From: JABMMZ01 sp040386935
GTDB taxonomy: Bacteria > Bacteroidota > Bacteroidia > NS11-12g > UBA955
NCBI GenBank assembly: GCA_040386935.1
Contig: JAZKEQ010000003.1
Coordinates: 1-17,085 of the forward strand
Direction: 5' to 3'
DNA: 17,085 nucleotides
A program made the position numbers and the translations under genes. Under the pieces are notes generated by a model. It was not told the DNA's origin and searched no databases. It saw nothing but the letters and a program-made list of their open reading frames with translations. The first letter of the stretch is position 1, and each line of letters opens with the position of its first letter. Below, piece after piece: positions 13,534 to 17,085 of this stretch.

Positions 13534-14667
13534 TTATTTGACCGGGTGGGCGATTTCTTCGTAAACCTTTGATAGCACTAATTTTTCAGTCGCCCAATTG
13601 AAATATTTTTCTACTGCCATTTTGCCCTCTTTTGTCATATGTTCACTTTTTTCGACATCCCTGTGGATGGCAGTAACTGCATTATAAATTTCATTTGGCG
13701 AAAAAGGATCGACACAAAGCCCACAATTATGCCCCTCCACTACCGATCTATACAAAGGGAAATTTGAGGTGATTATCGGCAATCCTATGGCCATATATTC
13801 AAACAATTTGGTGGGATAACTGTCTATTGAGTTTTTCATAGGCCAGATGATGCACATACCTATCGAACATTTAGACGCAATTTTATAACCCTCATCAAGC
13901 GGTAAACGGCCATAAAAATGCAATTGATGCTCTATCTCTTTATAATAAGGCAATGCCTTAATTTTATTCTCTAAATCAGTATACAATTCGCCAACGCAAT
14001 GAAAATCAATTATTTCGCCATTTTTATACCCAATATGAATGGCATCAATGATTTGCAATATCCCTCTGTTCTCTAAAATAATGCCTATATAAAATAGTCC
14101 TTTGGCATTTTCCTTACTATTTATTGCTAAAGGTTTAAAGAAATCGACATCACAAAAATTAAGGACCGTTACAGGATGCTTTGCCAAAGACTTATACCTC
14201 TTCTCATAAGATTTTTCAGCCAGTATAATATAAAAATAACGACAGGCCATTTTCTCAAAAAAATGAAAAATGGCATAAGCGCGTTTCTGATGTCTTATCC
14301 AAGGTTTGTCAAAAATATCCTCAGCTATATTTTCATGAACATCCCAAATTACTTGCTTGCCCATGAGTTTTAACAACAAACCACAGGGTATTAATTCAGG
14401 ATCGTGAAGGTGGTAAATTTTAGCATTAACCTTCACCGCTTTAAAAAACATGATGATCCAACCAAAAAACACTCTGAATCCCCTGTTGTGGAATCGTCTG
14501 AAAGGAATAATCGAAACATTTTCTCTTATTTCTTCTTTCGAATGAATGGCAATAAGTGTAACATCATAATCGGCCGACAACGACCTGCACATCCTATAAA
14601 ATATTCGTGTATCCAATGCGAAATGGACAGAACTGAGATGCGCTATTTTGATTTTATTACTTACCAA
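13534..14667 (-). CDS. Family 4 glycosyltransferase
   Basis: This 377-residue GT-B enzyme has an N-terminal Rossmann domain with IAHLSSVHFALDTRIF (8-23), YHLHDPEL (85-92) and WDVHEN (108-113). The C-terminal donor domain holds the GT4 hallmark SYPTKLFEYMAIGLPIITS (283-301) with Glu290 as the E(x7)E-type acidic residue, then EGHNCGLCVDP (311-321). It has no signal peptide and is probably a peripheral membrane protein of surface polysaccharide assembly. The sugar is not predictable. The frame has no ATG near the family N-terminus; TTG at 14667 gives MVSNKIKIAHLSS, which fits the family start well. It lies 65 nt behind the UDP-xylose synthase gene, so a role with a UDP-glucuronate- or UDP-xylose-using pathway is plausible. 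The ribosomal promoter begins 14 nt after its stop. Confidence 0.9.
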   Translation of the reverse strand: MVSNKIKIAHLSSVHFALDTRIFYRMCRSLSADYDVTLIAIHSKEEIRENVSIIPFRRFHNRGFRVFFGWIIMFFKAVKVNAKIYHLHDPELIPCGLLLKLMGKQVIWDVHENIAEDIFDKPWIRHQKRAYAIFHFFEKMACRYFYIILAEKSYEKRYKSLAKHPVTVLNFCDVDFFKPLAINSKENAKGLFYIGIILENRGILQIIDAIHIGYKNGEIIDFHCVGELYTDLENKIKALPYYKEIEHQLHFYGRLPLDEGYKIASKCSIGMCIIWPMKNSIDSYPTKLFEYMAIGLPIITSNFPLYRSVVEGHNCGLCVDPFSPNEIYNAVTAIHRDVEKSEHMTKEGKMAVEKYFNWATEKLVLSKVYEEIAHPVK

Positions 14668-14683
14668 TATGGAGTAGAAGATA

Positions 14684-14699
14684 AGCCGTTGTAGCGGCT
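14684..14699. other. Small hairpin between uxs and GT4 genes
   Basis: AGCCG-TTGTAG-CGGCT forms a 5-bp GC-rich stem in the 65-nt gap, just upstream of the TTG start of the glycosyltransferase gene. It lacks a T-run, so it is unlikely to be an intrinsic terminator; it could affect translation of the GT4 gene. Confidence 0.35.
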
Positions 14700-14732
14700 A
14701 TCAAACGATGGGCTAAATTAATCAATCTGAAT

Positions 14733-15728
14733 TTATTTCTTGCCTCCTAAAGGAAAACTGCGACCATGTGGGTCCTCATACAATTTTTCCTGACTCAGAG
14801 ATTTGAAATAGTCGTAGGTGATTTTCAAGCCCTCAGCTCTTGCAACCTTAGGTTCCCATCCCAACAATGCTCTTGCTTTGGTGATATCTGGTTGTCTTTG
14901 TTTCGGGTCGTCAGTAGGCAGTGGTTTGAAAATAATTTTCTGTTGGGTGCCTGTCAGCTTAATAATTTCTTCAGCAAAATCTTTAATGGTGATTTCATCT
15001 GGATTGCCAATATTTACAGGATCCGCACAATCGCTGAGCAACAATCTGTAAATACCCTCAACCAAATCATCGACATAACAAAAAGAACGGGTTTGTGACC
15101 CATCTCCAAATGCTGTTAAATCCTCACCTCTTAGCGCTTGTCCGATGAATGCAGGCAGCACTCTGCCGTCATTTAAACGCATACGGGGACCGTAGGTATT
15201 AAAGATTCTTACTATTCGGGTTTCGAGTCCGTGAAAGGTGTGATAGGCCATGGTCATAGCTTCCTGAAAACGTTTGGCCTCATCATATACACCACGTGGC
15301 CCAACTGGGTTCACATTTCCCCAATAATCTTCATTTTGAGGGTGCACCTGAGGGTCGCCATAAACTTCGCTTGTTGATGCAATTAAAATACGGGCGTTTT
15401 TATTTTTCGCCAATCCCAATAAATTATGAATACCCAGTGATCCTACTTTTAAAGTCTGTATAGGTATTTTTAAATAATCGATAGGGCTGGCCGGTGAGGC
15501 AAAATGTAAAATATAAGCCAATTCACCCGGTACGTGAACGAACTTGGACACATCGTGATGATAGAATTCAAAATCCTGCAGCTTAAACAAGTGTTCAATA
15601 TTGTGCAGATCACCTGTAATCAGATTATCCATCCCTATTACATGATAGCCTTCTTTAATGAATCTATCGCATAGGTGAGAGCCTAAAAAGCCTGCAGCTC
15701 CTGTAATTAAAACTCGTTTTTTTGTCAT
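14733..15728 (-). CDS. uxs: UDP-glucuronate decarboxylase (UDP-xylose synthase)
   Basis: This is an extended short-chain dehydrogenase of 331 residues that converts UDP-glucuronate to UDP-xylose with bound NAD. The Rossmann motif GAAGFLGSH is at 10-18. ASTSEVYGDP (117-126) supplies the catalytic Thr/Ser and Glu, and YDEAKR (148-153) the catalytic Tyr148 and Lys152. NTYGPRM (177-183) and the segment DGSQTRSFCYVDDLV match the UXS branch rather than epimerases, as does GPRGVYDEAKR, where Arg binds the substrate carboxylate. The length is normal for bacterial soluble UXS. It lies 4 nt behind ugd, so the two consecutive steps UDP-glucose to UDP-glucuronate to UDP-xylose are encoded together. No C-terminal transferase domain (as in ArnA) is present. 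Confidence 0.95.
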   Translation of the reverse strand: MTKKRVLITGAAGFLGSHLCDRFIKEGYHVIGMDNLITGDLHNIEHLFKLQDFEFYHHDVSKFVHVPGELAYILHFASPASPIDYLKIPIQTLKVGSLGIHNLLGLAKNKNARILIASTSEVYGDPQVHPQNEDYWGNVNPVGPRGVYDEAKRFQEAMTMAYHTFHGLETRIVRIFNTYGPRMRLNDGRVLPAFIGQALRGEDLTAFGDGSQTRSFCYVDDLVEGIYRLLLSDCADPVNIGNPDEITIKDFAEEIIKLTGTQQKIIFKPLPTDDPKQRQPDITKARALLGWEPKVARAEGLKITYDYFKSLSQEKLYEDPHGRSFPLGGKK

Positions 15729-15732
15729 ACTA

Positions 15733-17055
15733 TTATTCTACTATTTCTCTGCCTATACATTCGTAATGATAGCCTAAAGCGCTCATTTCCGAAGGTTCAT
15801 AAATATTTCTTCCATCAAATACGGCTTTTTGATTCAAGCCTTCACTTATTTTATCAAAATCAGGTGAACGGAACTCAGGCCATTCTGTTACGATTACCAA
15901 TGCATCTGCATTTTCAACTGCCTGGTATTGATTTTCACAATATGTAATTGTATCACCAATAATGCGGTGTGCTTCATGTAATGCAACAGGGTCATACGCA
16001 GAAACAGTAGCACCGGCAGCCAACAATTGTTCTATCAGCACCAAACTTGGCGCCTCACGCATATCATCTGTTTTTGGTTTAAACGACAAGCCCCACAATG
16101 CAATTTTTTTGCCTTGTAAAGTTTTGAAATAACGGCTCAACTTTTCAAACATGCGATGTTTTTGCAAATCATTCACTTCTTCAACTGCCTGCAAAACGCG
16201 CATTTGATAACCGTTTTCACCGGCTGTTTTTATTAATGCTTTTACATCTTTTGGAAAGCAACTGCCACCATAACCAATGCCCGGATAAATAAATTTATGT
16301 CCTATTCTGCTATCGCTGCCTATGCCTTTGCGCACCATGTTCACATCGGCCCCCATTATTTCACACAAGTTAGCAATATCATTCATAAAGCTAATTTTGG
16401 TTGCTAACATACTATTTGCCGCATATTTGGTCATTTCAGCACTAGGAATATCCATAAAAATACACGGATGTCCATTGAGCAGAAAAGGTTTGTACAAGCG
16501 CGTCATTACTTCTTCTGATTTCGGTGACTCAACACCTATTACAATACGATCGGGTTTCATGAAATCATCAATTGCTGCACCTTCCTTTAAAAATTCAGGA
16601 TTACTTGCAACATCAAACTTAATGTCTACACCGCGTTTTGACAATGCATCATTCAATGCTTGTTTTACTTTTTGCGCAGTACCTACAGGCACCGTACTTT
16701 TAGTAATTACAACCATGTATTCATTCATATAAGTACCAATTTCACCGGCAACACCTAAAACATATTTCAGATCAGCACTTCCGTCTTCATCAGGTGGGGT
16801 TCCCACTGCAATAAAGGCGGCCTCACAACCCTCAATACTGTCTTTTAAAGAACTTGAAAATTGCAAGCGTCCCTTTTCATAATTGCGACTTACCATTTCT
16901 TCTAGACCCGGTTCATAAATAGGCAATATGCCTTTTTTTAGATTTTCTATTTTATTGACATCAATATCGATACAAACGACATTGATACCTACTTCGGCAA
17001 AACAAGTGCCTGTTACCAGACCAACATAACCTGTTCCTACTACTGCTATCTTCAT
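15733..17055 (-). CDS. ugd: UDP-glucose 6-dehydrogenase
   Basis: This 440-residue cytoplasmic enzyme oxidises UDP-glucose to UDP-glucuronate with two NAD. The N-terminal NAD domain shows VVGTGYVGL (5-13), the middle has TKSTVPVGT (118-126) and SNPEFLKEG (151-159), and GYGGSCFPKD (261-270) carries the catalytic Cys266. The C-terminal UDP-binding domain has LWGLSFKPKTDDMREAPS and ends with a VFDGRN segment, all typical and complete. The length is standard for the bacterial class. It is followed after 4 nt by uxs, so its product is at least partly fed to UDP-xylose. Only 30 nt of upstream sequence is in the window and no promoter box can be seen there, so a further upstream gene in the same operon is possible. 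Confidence 0.97.
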   Translation of the reverse strand: MKIAVVGTGYVGLVTGTCFAEVGINVVCIDIDVNKIENLKKGILPIYEPGLEEMVSRNYEKGRLQFSSSLKDSIEGCEAAFIAVGTPPDEDGSADLKYVLGVAGEIGTYMNEYMVVITKSTVPVGTAQKVKQALNDALSKRGVDIKFDVASNPEFLKEGAAIDDFMKPDRIVIGVESPKSEEVMTRLYKPFLLNGHPCIFMDIPSAEMTKYAANSMLATKISFMNDIANLCEIMGADVNMVRKGIGSDSRIGHKFIYPGIGYGGSCFPKDVKALIKTAGENGYQMRVLQAVEEVNDLQKHRMFEKLSRYFKTLQGKKIALWGLSFKPKTDDMREAPSLVLIEQLLAAGATVSAYDPVALHEAHRIIGDTITYCENQYQAVENADALVIVTEWPEFRSPDFDKISEGLNQKAVFDGRNIYEPSEMSALGYHYECIGREIVE

Positions 17056-17085
17056 TGACTATGATTTGAAATAATTTAATACGGT

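Overview
The window looks like a chromosomal segment from a member of the Bacteroidota, possibly the Chitinophagales side. The evidence is an approximately 1095-residue SecA with Bacteroidota-type insertions, the gene order rplM-rpsI-rpsB-tsf, the near absence of Shine-Dalgarno sequences, and promoter boxes of the TAnnTTTG (-7) type, one with a good TTTG -33 element. Apart from one gene, all protein-coding genes lie on the minus strand, so the window reads biologically from right to left.

Right end (17055 to 13534): ugd and a UDP-glucuronate decarboxylase (UDP-glucose to UDP-glucuronate to UDP-xylose), then a family 4 glycosyltransferase. This is a small surface-polysaccharide block. Directly behind it a strong promoter starts the ribosomal operon rplM-rpsI-rpsB-tsf (13455 to 10983), which closes with a clear rho-independent terminator. 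Next is secA with a short secreted SPOR-like gene 2 nt behind it (10813 to 7134). That unit converges on the only plus-strand gene, a secreted fasciclin-domain protein (6498 to 7058), and the two share a bidirectional terminator. A MarR-type regulator is divergent from the fasciclin gene.

From 5870 to 1347 lies a compact five-gene operon: glycerophosphodiester phosphodiesterase, two paralogous 256-residue sugar-phosphate-type nucleotidyltransferases, a DPM1-like family 2 glycosyltransferase, and a polytopic GT-C-type membrane protein. Genes overlap by 4 bp or are 5-6 nt apart. The set suggests one pathway: activated precursor(s), a lipid-linked sugar, then transfer at the membrane. The product is not recognisable from sequence.

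The left end (1 to 1330) is accessory-like and AT-rich. An unrecognised one-TM protein gene sits between two direct copies of a ~96-bp repeat. The second copy extends into a 119-bp imperfect palindrome whose far arm doubles as the terminator of a tRNA-Ala(GGC) gene. Just upstream of that tRNA is a broken second copy of its 5' end, split in the D-loop by a 56-bp insert made of two back-to-back palindromes of the same design in opposite orientation (REPIN/BIME-like). This tRNA/repeat cluster is the most unusual structure in the window. I saw no CRISPR array, transposase, phage gene or defence system.
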